Virus record (IMG/VR): IMGVR_UViG_3300046804_004810
Coordinates: 1 to 33,736 of that record
Source of the DNA: a virus
Strand: one strand, 5' to 3'
Length of the DNA stretch: 33,736 nt
The notes below the pieces were generated by a model. That model had not been told where the DNA came from. It saw only the letters and a list, made by a program, of their open reading frames with translations, and made no database searches. Every line of letters begins with the position of its first letter. The stretch's first letter is position 1. Position numbers and translations under genes: made by a program. Below are positions 1 through 5,698 of this stretch, one piece after another.

Positions 1-519
1 AAGTACTTTTTGCTGCGCTTCCATTTCGGTGCGCATTGCTTGGAATCTTGTCCATAGATCTTTAAGATCAGCTGGTACATGATAAATCATCTGCTCACGT
101 AGCTCAACTTCCATTTGTTCTAAACGTGTGCGAATCAACACTCTTTGTAAAGCTCTTCTGCTTAGAGAGACGTCGCCAGCATACAACTCTTTTGATTTTC
201 TTTCCTCTTCCCAGAACAATTCCTCGATCTGGTCAAATGCATCGAAGAATGCACCTAATTGGTCGCCGATCGTTGCTATGATGTCGTTTGGATCGTGTTT
301 GGAGATTTCTATGACACGGTTTCTTTCCGCTTCATATTGCTCCTTCATCTCCTTGGTAACTTTCTTACCTTCGGTCGATTTACGGAACTGTTGATCCAGG
401 TCTTTGAGCACCTCTTTGACGTCGCCAGCCGCGCCCTTTACATCTTTGTATAATTGGCAACCTTTCTTAATAGCGGCGACAGCACCATTTGCAAGTGCAA
501 GGAGGGTTAGTGGATCCAT
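1..519 (-). CDS. Coiled-coil phage protein, leftward, truncated by window edge
   Basis: The reverse strand is open from ATG at 519 to base 1, giving 173 codons with no stop, so the C-terminus lies outside the window. The product starts MDPLTLLALANGAVAAIKKG. A small hydrophobic/glycine N-terminal patch is followed by highly charged helix (many E, K, Q, R), suggesting a coiled coil. Similar proteins are, from memory, common in aquatic T4-like phages as virion or hypothetical proteins; no function is known to me. It is the only leftward gene in the window. It has no clear Shine-Dalgarno sequence. A late-type ATAAATAC motif sits 11 bases before the start codon, so it is probably a late gene with a very short leader. 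Confidence 0.85.
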   Translation of the reverse strand, partial: MDPLTLLALANGAVAAIKKGCQLYKDVKGAAGDVKEVLKDLDQQFRKSTEGKKVTKEMKEQYEAERNRVIEISKHDPNDIIATIGDQLGAFFDAFDQIEELFWEEERKSKELYAGDVSLSRRALQRVLIRTRLEQMEVELREQMIYHVPADLKDLWTRFQAMRTEMEAQQKVL

Positions 520-530
520 GTTGTTTTTGT

Positions 531-541
531 TGGTATTTATT
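531..541 (-). promoter_or_regulatory. T4-like late promoter, leftward
   Basis: On the reverse strand the sequence reads AATAAATACCA, matching the ATAAATAC core shared by the other late-type motifs in this window (T4 late consensus TATAAATA). It would start RNA about 6-8 bases before the leftward gene at 519. It lies back to back with the rightward early promoter at 543-572. Confidence 0.5.
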
Positions 542-542
542 G

Positions 543-572
543 TTGACCTGGTCTGGCTGTCCGAGTTATAAT
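543..572 (+). promoter_or_regulatory. Sigma70-type early promoter
   Basis: TTGACC (543-548), an 18-base spacer, then a perfect TATAAT (567-572). The start codon of the deaminase gene is 6 bases after the -10 box, where transcription itself should begin. The -35 lies in a TGTTGAC context shared with the promoters at 1674 and 2888. Confidence 0.75.
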
Positions 573-578
573 TGTAGT

Positions 579-1013
579 ATGAATAATACTTGGCACACCC
601 GTTTTTTCGAATTAGCTCAACACGTAGCTAAATGGTCCAAAGATCCATCTAAGCAAGTTGGATCTGTAATCGTCAATGATCGCAAACAAGTTCTTAGTTT
701 GGGGTACAATGGCTTCCCTCGTGGAATCGATGATGATTCTTCAAGACTACACAACCGTGCTACTAAACGATTGTTTGTATGTCACGCTGAAAGGAATGCG
801 CTAGATAACGCGTTTACAAGCGTAGAAGGCGCCACCTTATATGCTACCATGCATCCATGCAATGAGTGCGCGAAATCGATTATACAACGTGGTATTACGA
901 CTGTAATTACTCACAATTACGACAGCAATGATACTGAGACTTTAGCAGCATATCACTTTGATGTAGCACAAGATATGTTCAAGGAAGCTGGCATAGAACT
1001 CCTATTGTTATGA
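579..1013 (+). CDS. Deoxycytidylate (dCMP) deaminase
   Basis: A 144-residue zinc-dependent deaminase that would convert dCMP to dUMP, feeding thymidylate synthesis for phage DNA. The zinc and catalytic signature is complete: H69-A-E71, then P93-C94-N-E-C97. Upstream residues N44-G45-F46-P47-R48-G49 match the substrate-side loop of ComEB/dCMP deaminases. An in-frame upstream ATG at 489 would add 30 residues with no family resemblance and would lie before the promoter, so I chose the ATG at 579. That ATG has no Shine-Dalgarno sequence and lies 6 bases after a consensus -10, so the mRNA is probably leaderless. It is shorter than T4 Cd (193 residues) but normal for the ComE type. Confidence 0.9.
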   Translation: MNNTWHTRFFELAQHVAKWSKDPSKQVGSVIVNDRKQVLSLGYNGFPRGIDDDSSRLHNRATKRLFVCHAERNALDNAFTSVEGATLYATMHPCNECAKSIIQRGITTVITHNYDSNDTETLAAYHFDVAQDMFKEAGIELLLL

Positions 1014-1021
1014 TTCAAAAT

Positions 1022-1057
1022 ATCAATTAGATTTTTCGATTGATGCAAATATATAAT
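1022..1057 (+). promoter_or_regulatory. Possible promoter with inverted repeat ahead of rubrerythrin-like gene
   Basis: The 74-base gap holds an inverted repeat, ATCAAT (1022-1027) and ATTGAT (1039-1044), followed by TATAAT at 1052-1057. No good -35 lies at the right distance, so the promoter is uncertain. The inverted repeat could be an operator or a weak hairpin; it has no T-tract and is not a convincing terminator. Confidence 0.25.
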
Positions 1058-1087
1058 AATGCCACTGATTGAAAAAAAGGAGTTGAA

Positions 1088-1534
1088 ATGTCAGTAACAA
1101 TTAAAAATTTGGAGAGCGCGTTGGCCGGCGAGTCGATGGCTCATATTAAATATCGGTACTTTGCTAAACTTGCACGTGCTGAGGGGTTTGAAGAGGTCGC
1201 GAAGCACTTTGAACATACAGCCGACCAAGAAATCCTACACGCGTGGGGGCATTTGGAGTTGCTGATTGGTAAACCAGATACGCGCAAGTGTTTAGAGCTT
1301 GCTATTGAAGGTGAGACGCACGAATTCACTACGATGTATCCTACTTTTAAGGAGCAAGCTGCTCAAGAAGGGCATCATGCTGTTGCGGAATTCCAAGATC
1401 AAATCAACGAGTCAGAGGAACATGCGGAGCAGTTTAAGAAAGTATTAGCGCTGGCTGAGAAACGATTTGCTGCTTTGGCAAAAGTGGAAAAACGCCATGC
1501 TGAAGCATATCAACAAAAATTAGGAGCACTGTAA
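1088..1534 (+). CDS. Rubrerythrin-type diiron (ferritin-like) protein
   Basis: A 148-residue four-helix ferritin-like protein of the rubrerythrin family. These use a diiron centre to reduce hydrogen peroxide, with electrons from rubredoxin. Visible iron ligands are the helix-1 glutamate in LAGESMAHIKY, an E-x-x-H in DQEILH, the second-half GETHEF, and ESEEHAEQF. All expected Glu/His positions appear present. Classic rubrerythrins (about 190 residues) carry a rubredoxin domain at the C-terminus. Here the chain ends in a charged helix, and rubredoxin is the next, translationally coupled gene. A strong AAGGAG precedes the ATG. Family assignment is firm; peroxidase activity is inferred. Confidence 0.85.
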   Translation: MSVTIKNLESALAGESMAHIKYRYFAKLARAEGFEEVAKHFEHTADQEILHAWGHLELLIGKPDTRKCLELAIEGETHEFTTMYPTFKEQAAQEGHHAVAEFQDQINESEEHAEQFKKVLALAEKRFAALAKVEKRHAEAYQQKLGAL

Positions 1535-1665
1535 TGTCTGAAAGAATTTATGTTTGTGTAGTGTGTGGCCATCAACTTTCTGAAGCTGATTGGTTGAGTT
1601 TGCCAGACGAAGTCAATTGCCCAGAATGCGGAGTCTCGAAAAACGACTACGTTTTAATGGAATAA
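1534..1665 (+). CDS. Small rubredoxin, coupled to the diiron protein
   Basis: A 43-residue protein with two zinc-ribbon-like knuckles, C8-V-V-C11-G-H and C29-P-E-C32-G. These are the four iron ligands of rubredoxin, and the spacing matches a short rubredoxin lacking part of the usual central loop (typical length 52-54). The N-terminal IYVC and C-terminal KNDYVLME also fit. Its ATG overlaps the stop codon of the diiron gene (TAATG), so the pair should be co-translated. The likely role is electron donor to the rubrerythrin-type partner. A plain zinc ribbon cannot be fully excluded, but the partner gene favours rubredoxin. Confidence 0.8.
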   Translation: MSERIYVCVVCGHQLSEADWLSLPDEVNCPECGVSKNDYVLME

Positions 1666-1673
1666 TTTAGCTG

Positions 1674-1711
1674 TTGACTCTATAATGCCGGTTGTGGTAT
1701 TATAAATACTT
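1674..1711 (+). promoter_or_regulatory. Overlapping early (sigma70) and late (T4-like) promoters
   Basis: TTGACT (1674-1679), an 18-base spacer and TATTAT (1698-1703) form a sigma70-type promoter. TATAAATACTT (1701-1711), the best late-type motif in the window, overlaps its -10 box. Both would start RNA near 1711-1717, so the downstream phasin-like and Hsp20 genes could be read early and late. Confidence 0.65.
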
Positions 1712-1778
1712 CCATCTCAGGGATGGGAACTAGGCTGGTATCCTAGTAAAAACTACCCTTAATGCCTTCGGGATTAAG
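1712..1778 (+). promoter_or_regulatory. Hairpin-rich 5' leader of the phasin-like gene
   Basis: About 100 bases separate the promoter from the gene at 1812. Three consecutive hairpins can be drawn. CCATC (1712-1716) pairs with GATGG (1722-1726). ACTAGG (1729-1734) pairs with CCTAGT (1742-1747). CTTAAT-G-CC (1758-1766) pairs with GGATTAAG (1771-1778) around a stable TTCG tetraloop, with one bulged G. There is no T-run, so these are not terminators; they may stabilise the mRNA or regulate translation. A further short AAGG/CCTT stem (1800-1811) could cover the AAGGAG ribosome site. Confidence 0.45.
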
Positions 1779-1811
1779 ATTTAATTAACTCGCTTATTTA
1801 AGGAGAACCTT

Positions 1812-2036
1812 ATGTTGACATTTATCAACAATGGTATCGACGCCGTCGAGACCGCCAAAAAAACTTTCGTTAAGACCTTTGTCCCTAACGCAGAGTTTCA
1901 AAAACCCCTCAATTCTTTTGTCGAAGCCCAGGCTAAGTTTGCTCGTGAGTACGCATCCAGCGTAAACGACTTTGCAACTACCGTTGGTCTAGCAGCTTTC
2001 TCTGCTGACTTGAAAAAAGCTTTTGCAACTAAGTAA
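1812..2036 (+). CDS. Small phasin-like helical protein
   Basis: A 74-residue, all-helix amphipathic protein preceded by AAGGAG. The stretch FVEAQAKFAREYASSVNDFA resembles the helical core of phasins, small proteins that coat polyhydroxyalkanoate granules. The protein is shorter than bacterial phasins (typically 100-190 residues) and could be only the minimal helical unit. It sits directly before an Hsp20 gene (13-base gap) behind a dual promoter and structured leader, so it should be strongly expressed. Phasin identity is tentative; it could equally be a small structural or chaperone-like helix protein. Confidence 0.6.
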   Translation: MLTFINNGIDAVETAKKTFVKTFVPNAEFQKPLNSFVEAQAKFAREYASSVNDFATTVGLAAFSADLKKAFATK

Positions 2037-2049
2037 TTAGGAGGTTACC

Positions 2050-2538
2050 ATGACTTTAACTACATTCCCTACTTTCACAAAAGAGTTTGATAAATTCTTT
2101 GTTGGTTTTGACGATCAGTTCAATCGCCTTGCAAAAATGCACGACGATATAACCAAAAACATTCCTAACTATCCTCCATACAACATTAAGAAGACTGGCG
2201 ATAATACTTACGTCGTCGAATTGGCTGTTGCAGGTTTTGCCAAGCAAGACATTGAGATCGAACTTGCTGACGGTAAGATGGTTATCAAAGGCAATGTTGA
2301 GAGCGAAGAAGGCAACGACAACTTCCTTTTCAAAGGAATTGCTGCTCGTAACTTTACTCGCACATTCGCTCTTGAAGATCAAATCGAAGTAAAAGATGCT
2401 GAAATGATCAATGGTATGTTGAAAGTGTTCTTGGAAAGAATTATTCCAGAGCACAAGAAGCCAAAGAAAATTGAAGTCAAGGAACCTAGCACAACAAAAG
2501 CTAGCAAGAAACAACTTTTGGTAGAGTCCAAACAGTAA
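2050..2538 (+). CDS. Small heat-shock protein, Hsp20/IbpA type
   Basis: A 162-residue holdase chaperone that would keep unfolded host or phage proteins soluble. The alpha-crystallin domain spans about residues 38-135. It starts with the IbpA-like NYPPYNIKKTGDNTY and contains VVELAVAGF and FLFKGIAARNFTRTFAL. It ends with the beta-strand NGMLKVFLERIIPE, whose I-x-P-like turn is typical. The lysine-rich C-terminal tail (about 30 residues) is longer than in IbpA. The start is fixed by a strong AGGAGGT. Hsp20 genes are known in T4-like phages, where a role in head or tail assembly has been proposed. A terminator follows immediately. Confidence 0.93.
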   Translation: MTLTTFPTFTKEFDKFFVGFDDQFNRLAKMHDDITKNIPNYPPYNIKKTGDNTYVVELAVAGFAKQDIEIELADGKMVIKGNVESEEGNDNFLFKGIAARNFTRTFALEDQIEVKDAEMINGMLKVFLERIIPEHKKPKKIEVKEPSTTKASKKQLLVESKQ

Positions 2539-2544
2539 GCCTTT

Positions 2545-2581
2545 AAGCCGAGGGCCACAAGCCTTCGGCTTTTATTTTGTT
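2545..2581 (+). terminator. Intrinsic terminator after hsp20
   Basis: A 10-bp stem AAGCCGAGGG (2545-2554) / CCTTCGGCTT (2562-2571), with one G-T wobble and a 7-base loop, is followed by the T-rich tail TTATTTTGTT. It starts 6 bases after the hsp20 stop codon and is the clearest Rho-independent terminator in the window. Confidence 0.85.
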
Positions 2582-2603
2582 CAAAAAACATATGGGTAGA
2601 AAC

Positions 2604-2786
2604 ATGCATAACGAATTAGAAGCTCTTGGCGGAGTTGAAACGCCAGCGTATGGATTTTGGGAATGGGTAAAGAAGACCTTTACTCTGAGCTACCAAAACG
2701 AGATTGAAAATTACTTTAAAGATTGTGTCGACCACGCCGATGTAGAGCGTGTAATGCGTAATCTAAAAACACGAGGTATGCTATGA
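2604..2786 (+). CDS. Small DUF3563-like protein
   Basis: A 60-residue protein starting MHNELEALGG. Its C-terminal half, EIENYFKDCVDHADVERVMR, resembles the DUF3563 family of small proteins found mainly in betaproteobacteria, where a hydrophilic helix with 'D-x-A/Y-D-L/V-E-R-x-M/L-R' is conserved. Function is unknown. The start is uncertain: ATG at 2592 and TTG at 2577 are in frame, but none has a good ribosome site, and 2577 lies within the terminator tail. Expression probably depends on read-through of the terminator just upstream or on an unseen promoter. Its stop overlaps the next start (ATGA). Confidence 0.6.
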   Translation: MHNELEALGGVETPAYGFWEWVKKTFTLSYQNEIENYFKDCVDHADVERVMRNLKTRGML

Positions 2787-2884
2787 AGTCGTTGTTTACG
2801 AAAATTGGTAATTGGATGATTAGCGTAGCCGAGGCGCGTGCACGCCATCTCGGTAAGTACCCTCACCTAAAACAGTGGTATTGA
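2783..2884 (+). CDS. 33-residue basic peptide
   Basis: A tiny gene in ATGA overlap with the preceding one, encoding MKSLFTKIGNWMISVAEARA followed by a basic and aromatic tail ending in QWY. It is predicted as a single amphipathic, positively charged helix. The four-base overlap and its position immediately before a promoter (-35 four bases after its stop) support it being real. No function can be assigned. Confidence 0.5.
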   Translation: MKSLFTKIGNWMISVAEARARHLGKYPHLKQWY

Positions 2885-2887
2885 TTG

Positions 2888-2916
2888 TTGACTAAAATAA
2901 CGACTGCGTGTATCAT
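2888..2916 (+). promoter_or_regulatory. Sigma70-type early promoter of the replication operon
   Basis: TTGACT (2888-2893), a 17-base spacer and TATCAT (2911-2916). The ATG of the radical SAM gene is 6 bases after the -10, the same geometry as at 543-579. It is the last early promoter seen before the long operon that runs to about 13448. Confidence 0.65.
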
Positions 2917-2922
2917 ATACGC

Positions 2923-4368
2923 ATGAGTTATAACGTCATATTATTAACAGATACATCACATCAGTATCAGTGGACACGGGGGCATGGAGCCCACCAGCTA
3001 GCAAGTCATTTGCGGGCTAATGGTTACACGTGCCTCGTTATAGATTTCAGTAGTGCTCTTACATTAGAGCAATGGACGAGCATATGCCGTATCGTTATTG
3101 ACTCAACGACGCGGATGATTGGCTTTTCCACCACATGGTGGCCATATAGAGTTGACGGGATGTCTTTTTCAGATCTCCCTACAAATACAATCAAACAACA
3201 AACACATTTACGAGCTGGGACGCTGGTAGGCGATTTTGTAGCTGGGAATTCAGAGCCATGGCTCCAGGTTGTTAGAGATATTAATCCGAAAGTTAAATTC
3301 TTAGCAGGTGGCCCTAAGATTGACTTTTACAACGACGTTGCATTCGATCACATTGTGGTAGGGTTCGGTGAAACCCAGCTTGTTGATTACTTACGAGATA
3401 CAAAACGTATATGGCCAAAGGTCATAAGTCATGATGTTAATGCTGAAAGCAATGCATGGAGTTTTATAAACAGTAAAGTCCAATATACTCAGCTCGATCA
3501 AATACAACCAGAAGAAACACTCACGATAGAGATTGCAAGAGGATGTAGGTTCAAGTGCTCTTTTTGTTCATATCCTTTGATTGGTCGTAAGGATGTTGCA
3601 TCTTCCTCAAAATGTGAAGATGTGTTATATGAAGAGCTGCTGGAAAATTACACAAAGTGGGGAACGACAAGCTACTTCATAGGCGATGATACTTTCAACG
3701 ACTCAACCCACAAACTCGAGTTGTTGCGCAGAGTAGTCAATAAACTTCCTTTCAAACCTTCATTCAGTGCGTACACACGAGCTGACATGATTGCTTCAAA
3801 TCTCGATCAAGTCCATTTATTGAAAGAGATTGGTTTGAGGTCTACGTTTATGGGCATTGAGTCTCTTCATCCAACAGCATCAAGAGTGATTGGTAAGGGG
3901 ATGAGTGAAGAAAAGCGCATACAAGCACTACAATACGCTAAAAAAGTTTGGGGAGACCAAGTTTATATTAAGGCTGGGTATATTGTAGGTTTGCCTGGAG
4001 AGAGCTCTTCTTTTGTGCGGTCAGTGACTGAGTGGTTTATTTCAGAGGATAGTCCCATAGATGCTGTCAATATGAACCCGCTGCGCATTTTGCCGCCAGG
4101 ACCATATCCAAATATGACAAGAAGCGATATGGATAAAAATTATAGCAAGTATGGATACTCGTTTCCTTTTCCGGATAGGATGGTAGAGTGGACGAAGGAT
4201 GATGGAACAGATATAAGCTCATTCACACAAGCCGGCCAGCTATCGAATGAAATGAATAATTTACTAGAGCTGCACAGGAAAAAGATAATTACAGACGATC
4301 GGTTTGGTTTTCCTGATCCACAAAAATACTTTAAAAATATAATACAAATGATGCTGTCGGCGGACTAA
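2923..4368 (+). CDS. Radical SAM protein with N-terminal B12-binding-like domain
   Basis: A 481-residue protein. The radical SAM [4Fe-4S] motif is C208-R-F-K-C212-S-F-C215, in the context IARGCRFKCSFCSYP. The N-terminal about 170 residues look like a cobalamin-binding-type Rossmann fold (VILLTD, GYTCLVIDF, FLAGGPKID, VVGFGET), but I see no DxHxxG cobalamin motif, so B12 may not be bound. FMGIESLHPTASRVIGKGM and IKAGYIVGLPGE match the central barrel strands of this class. The substrate is unknown; relatives include methyltransferases and methylthiotransferases. The start at 2923 was chosen over ATG 2908, which lies upstream of the -10 box. The product is probably translated from a leaderless mRNA. 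Confidence 0.88.
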   Translation: MSYNVILLTDTSHQYQWTRGHGAHQLASHLRANGYTCLVIDFSSALTLEQWTSICRIVIDSTTRMIGFSTTWWPYRVDGMSFSDLPTNTIKQQTHLRAGTLVGDFVAGNSEPWLQVVRDINPKVKFLAGGPKIDFYNDVAFDHIVVGFGETQLVDYLRDTKRIWPKVISHDVNAESNAWSFINSKVQYTQLDQIQPEETLTIEIARGCRFKCSFCSYPLIGRKDVASSSKCEDVLYEELLENYTKWGTTSYFIGDDTFNDSTHKLELLRRVVNKLPFKPSFSAYTRADMIASNLDQVHLLKEIGLRSTFMGIESLHPTASRVIGKGMSEEKRIQALQYAKKVWGDQVYIKAGYIVGLPGESSSFVRSVTEWFISEDSPIDAVNMNPLRILPPGPYPNMTRSDMDKNYSKYGYSFPFPDRMVEWTKDDGTDISSFTQAGQLSNEMNNLLELHRKKIITDDRFGFPDPQKYFKNIIQMMLSAD

Positions 4369-4393
4369 GTACTTTCGTACAAAGGAGGATAGT

Positions 4394-4612
4394 ATGCCCA
4401 GATTCCAACAAACTAACTACTTTATTCTCAACAACAGAGAAGCAGAAATTGGGAAATACGAAGACGAGTTGCCTTTTGTGGTATATTATTACCAATATGG
4501 TATACCTGTTGCCAAAACAACCCATAATGATGTAAAATCGGCTGCCAATCTGGCAAACCTTTTTATTATGGAGAAAATCGATGGACAAGAGCTGGACCGT
4601 AACTCTTATTGA
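4394..4612 (+). CDS. Small hypothetical protein, 72 residues
   Basis: It is preceded by a strong AAGGAGGA seven bases before ATG, so the gene is well supported. The product is soluble and mixed alpha/beta, with the pattern YFILNNREAEIGKYEDE and then FVVYYYQYGIPVAKTTHND. I do not recognise a family. A weak 4-bp GTAC/GTAC hairpin lies just before its ribosome site. Its last 32 bases overlap the next gene in another frame. Confidence 0.75.
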   Translation: MPRFQQTNYFILNNREAEIGKYEDELPFVVYYYQYGIPVAKTTHNDVKSAANLANLFIMEKIDGQELDRNSY

Positions 4613-5027
4613 AGACCCCGACACATTAGACTTAATCTTGCCTCTCAATGATGAAATACTCGAGCATACTGGCCTTGAGGTTGGAGACACTGTAGAGTGG
4701 ATCGATAATAAAAACGGATCTTTCTCACTCAGAAAGAAGCAGGAAATGGAATGGGTGCTTGTGGAATGCGTATCCCAATTCCGCGAACGATATATGGTCC
4801 AAGTGCCAGTTGGTAAAGCTGAGTGGGCACTTGATACAGTTACGCTGAATGAAGCGAAAGAATTCTCACAGGAACATCTCGGGGAAACGATTGTTTCACA
4901 TCGAGTAGTCACTGAACGAGAAGCACTTGACTTGTGTGACAAAGACAACGGATATTGCAAGTCGTGGGATGATCAAAAGAAAATTGAAGTATTCTTCACC
5001 AAAGACGGAGAAAAGGTAGAGCTATAA
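4581..5027 (+). CDS. AbrB/MazE-like N-terminal domain protein
   Basis: A 148-residue protein. Residues about 1-53 (WTVTLIEDPDTLDLILPLND, then LEVGDTVEWIDN and FSLRKK) match the swapped-hairpin AbrB-like fold in which 'G-D-x-V/L-x-W' is typical. Such small proteins recur in T4-like phages of aquatic bacteria; they may bind DNA, but this is not shown. The remaining about 95 residues have a beta-rich half (WVLVECVSQFRERYMVQVP) and an acidic tail, with no family I recognise. It overlaps the preceding gene by 32 bases and has its own GGAG site. Its stop overlaps the next start (TAATG). Confidence 0.75.
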   Translation: MDKSWTVTLIEDPDTLDLILPLNDEILEHTGLEVGDTVEWIDNKNGSFSLRKKQEMEWVLVECVSQFRERYMVQVPVGKAEWALDTVTLNEAKEFSQEHLGETIVSHRVVTEREALDLCDKDNGYCKSWDDQKKIEVFFTKDGEKVEL

Positions 5028-5698
5028 TGAAGGTTTATATTGGTCCTTATAGAGATTGGATTGGTCCTTATCAAATTGCAGAAAAGATTTTGTTCTGGAT
5101 GGATAAGGATAAAGACGACCGCGTTCATAATTTTGGAACCTGGCTTGCTGGCGGCGATGAAGGTGATAGCCTGCTGATGAAATTCTGCAATTGGGTTGAG
5201 AAGCACAAGAAACGTAAGGTACAGGTTCGAATCGATAATTACGATACATGGTCAATGGATCACACACTTGCCTTGATGGTCCTTCCTATGCTTAAGCAAC
5301 TACAAGCCACCAAGCACGGAGCTCCTTTCGTTGATGATGAGGATGTTCCAGAAGAATTGAGATCCACGAGTGCACCTCCCAAAGAAAATGAATGGGACAC
5401 TGATGCTAACCATTTCAAGCGTTGGGATTGGGTATTGGATGAAATGATCCAAGCATTTGAATGCAAGTGCAATGATGGTTGGGATGATGTTTACTGGACT
5501 GGCGAATGGGGGGATACTATCTGGGAAGATACTGGAGAAGAAATCCACAACCCAATTACCGACAAAGTCGAAAAGACTTTCACAATGAAACACACAGGGA
5601 ACCGCACGTGCAACTGGGAAGCACTGGAAGCACATGGCAAACGTAACACGAATGGTTTCCGTTTGTTCGGCAAATACTACGAAGCACTTTGGGATTAA
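5027..5698 (+). CDS. Conserved T4-like phage protein, Trp/Asp-rich
   Basis: A 223-residue protein rich in W, D and Y, starting MKVYIGPYRDWIGPYQIAEK. From memory it belongs to a family frequent in cyanophage and other aquatic T4-like genomes near the polymerase gene; its function is unknown. Many exposed tryptophans (DTWSMDH, WDDVYWTGEWGD) and acidic residues suggest a binding protein rather than an enzyme with a clear motif. It starts in TAATG overlap with the AbrB-like gene and ends directly against the polymerase start with no gap, so translation is coupled. Confidence 0.75.
   Translation: MKVYIGPYRDWIGPYQIAEKILFWMDKDKDDRVHNFGTWLAGGDEGDSLLMKFCNWVEKHKKRKVQVRIDNYDTWSMDHTLALMVLPMLKQLQATKHGAPFVDDEDVPEELRSTSAPPKENEWDTDANHFKRWDWVLDEMIQAFECKCNDGWDDVYWTGEWGDTIWEDTGEEIHNPITDKVEKTFTMKHTGNRTCNWEALEAHGKRNTNGFRLFGKYYEALWD

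Noticed and set aside
128-453. Two rightward frames near the left edge
   Set aside because: They lie opposite the long leftward frame (1-519), which has a coherent charged coiled-coil composition; these two look like shadows.
1022-1044. Terminator after the deaminase gene
   Set aside because: Only a 6-bp AT-rich stem with an 11-base loop and no T-run after it; kept only as a possible operator.
2056-2514. 152-residue reverse frame opposite hsp20
   Set aside because: The hsp20 frame has a clear family match and ribosome site; the reverse frame has no recognisable features.
4369-4385. Hairpin GTAC-TTTC-GTAC after the radical SAM gene
   Set aside because: A 4-bp stem without a T-tract; too weak for a terminator.
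4331-4960. 209-residue reverse frame
   Set aside because: Opposite two coupled rightward genes; Ser/Thr/Cys-rich composition typical of an antisense shadow.
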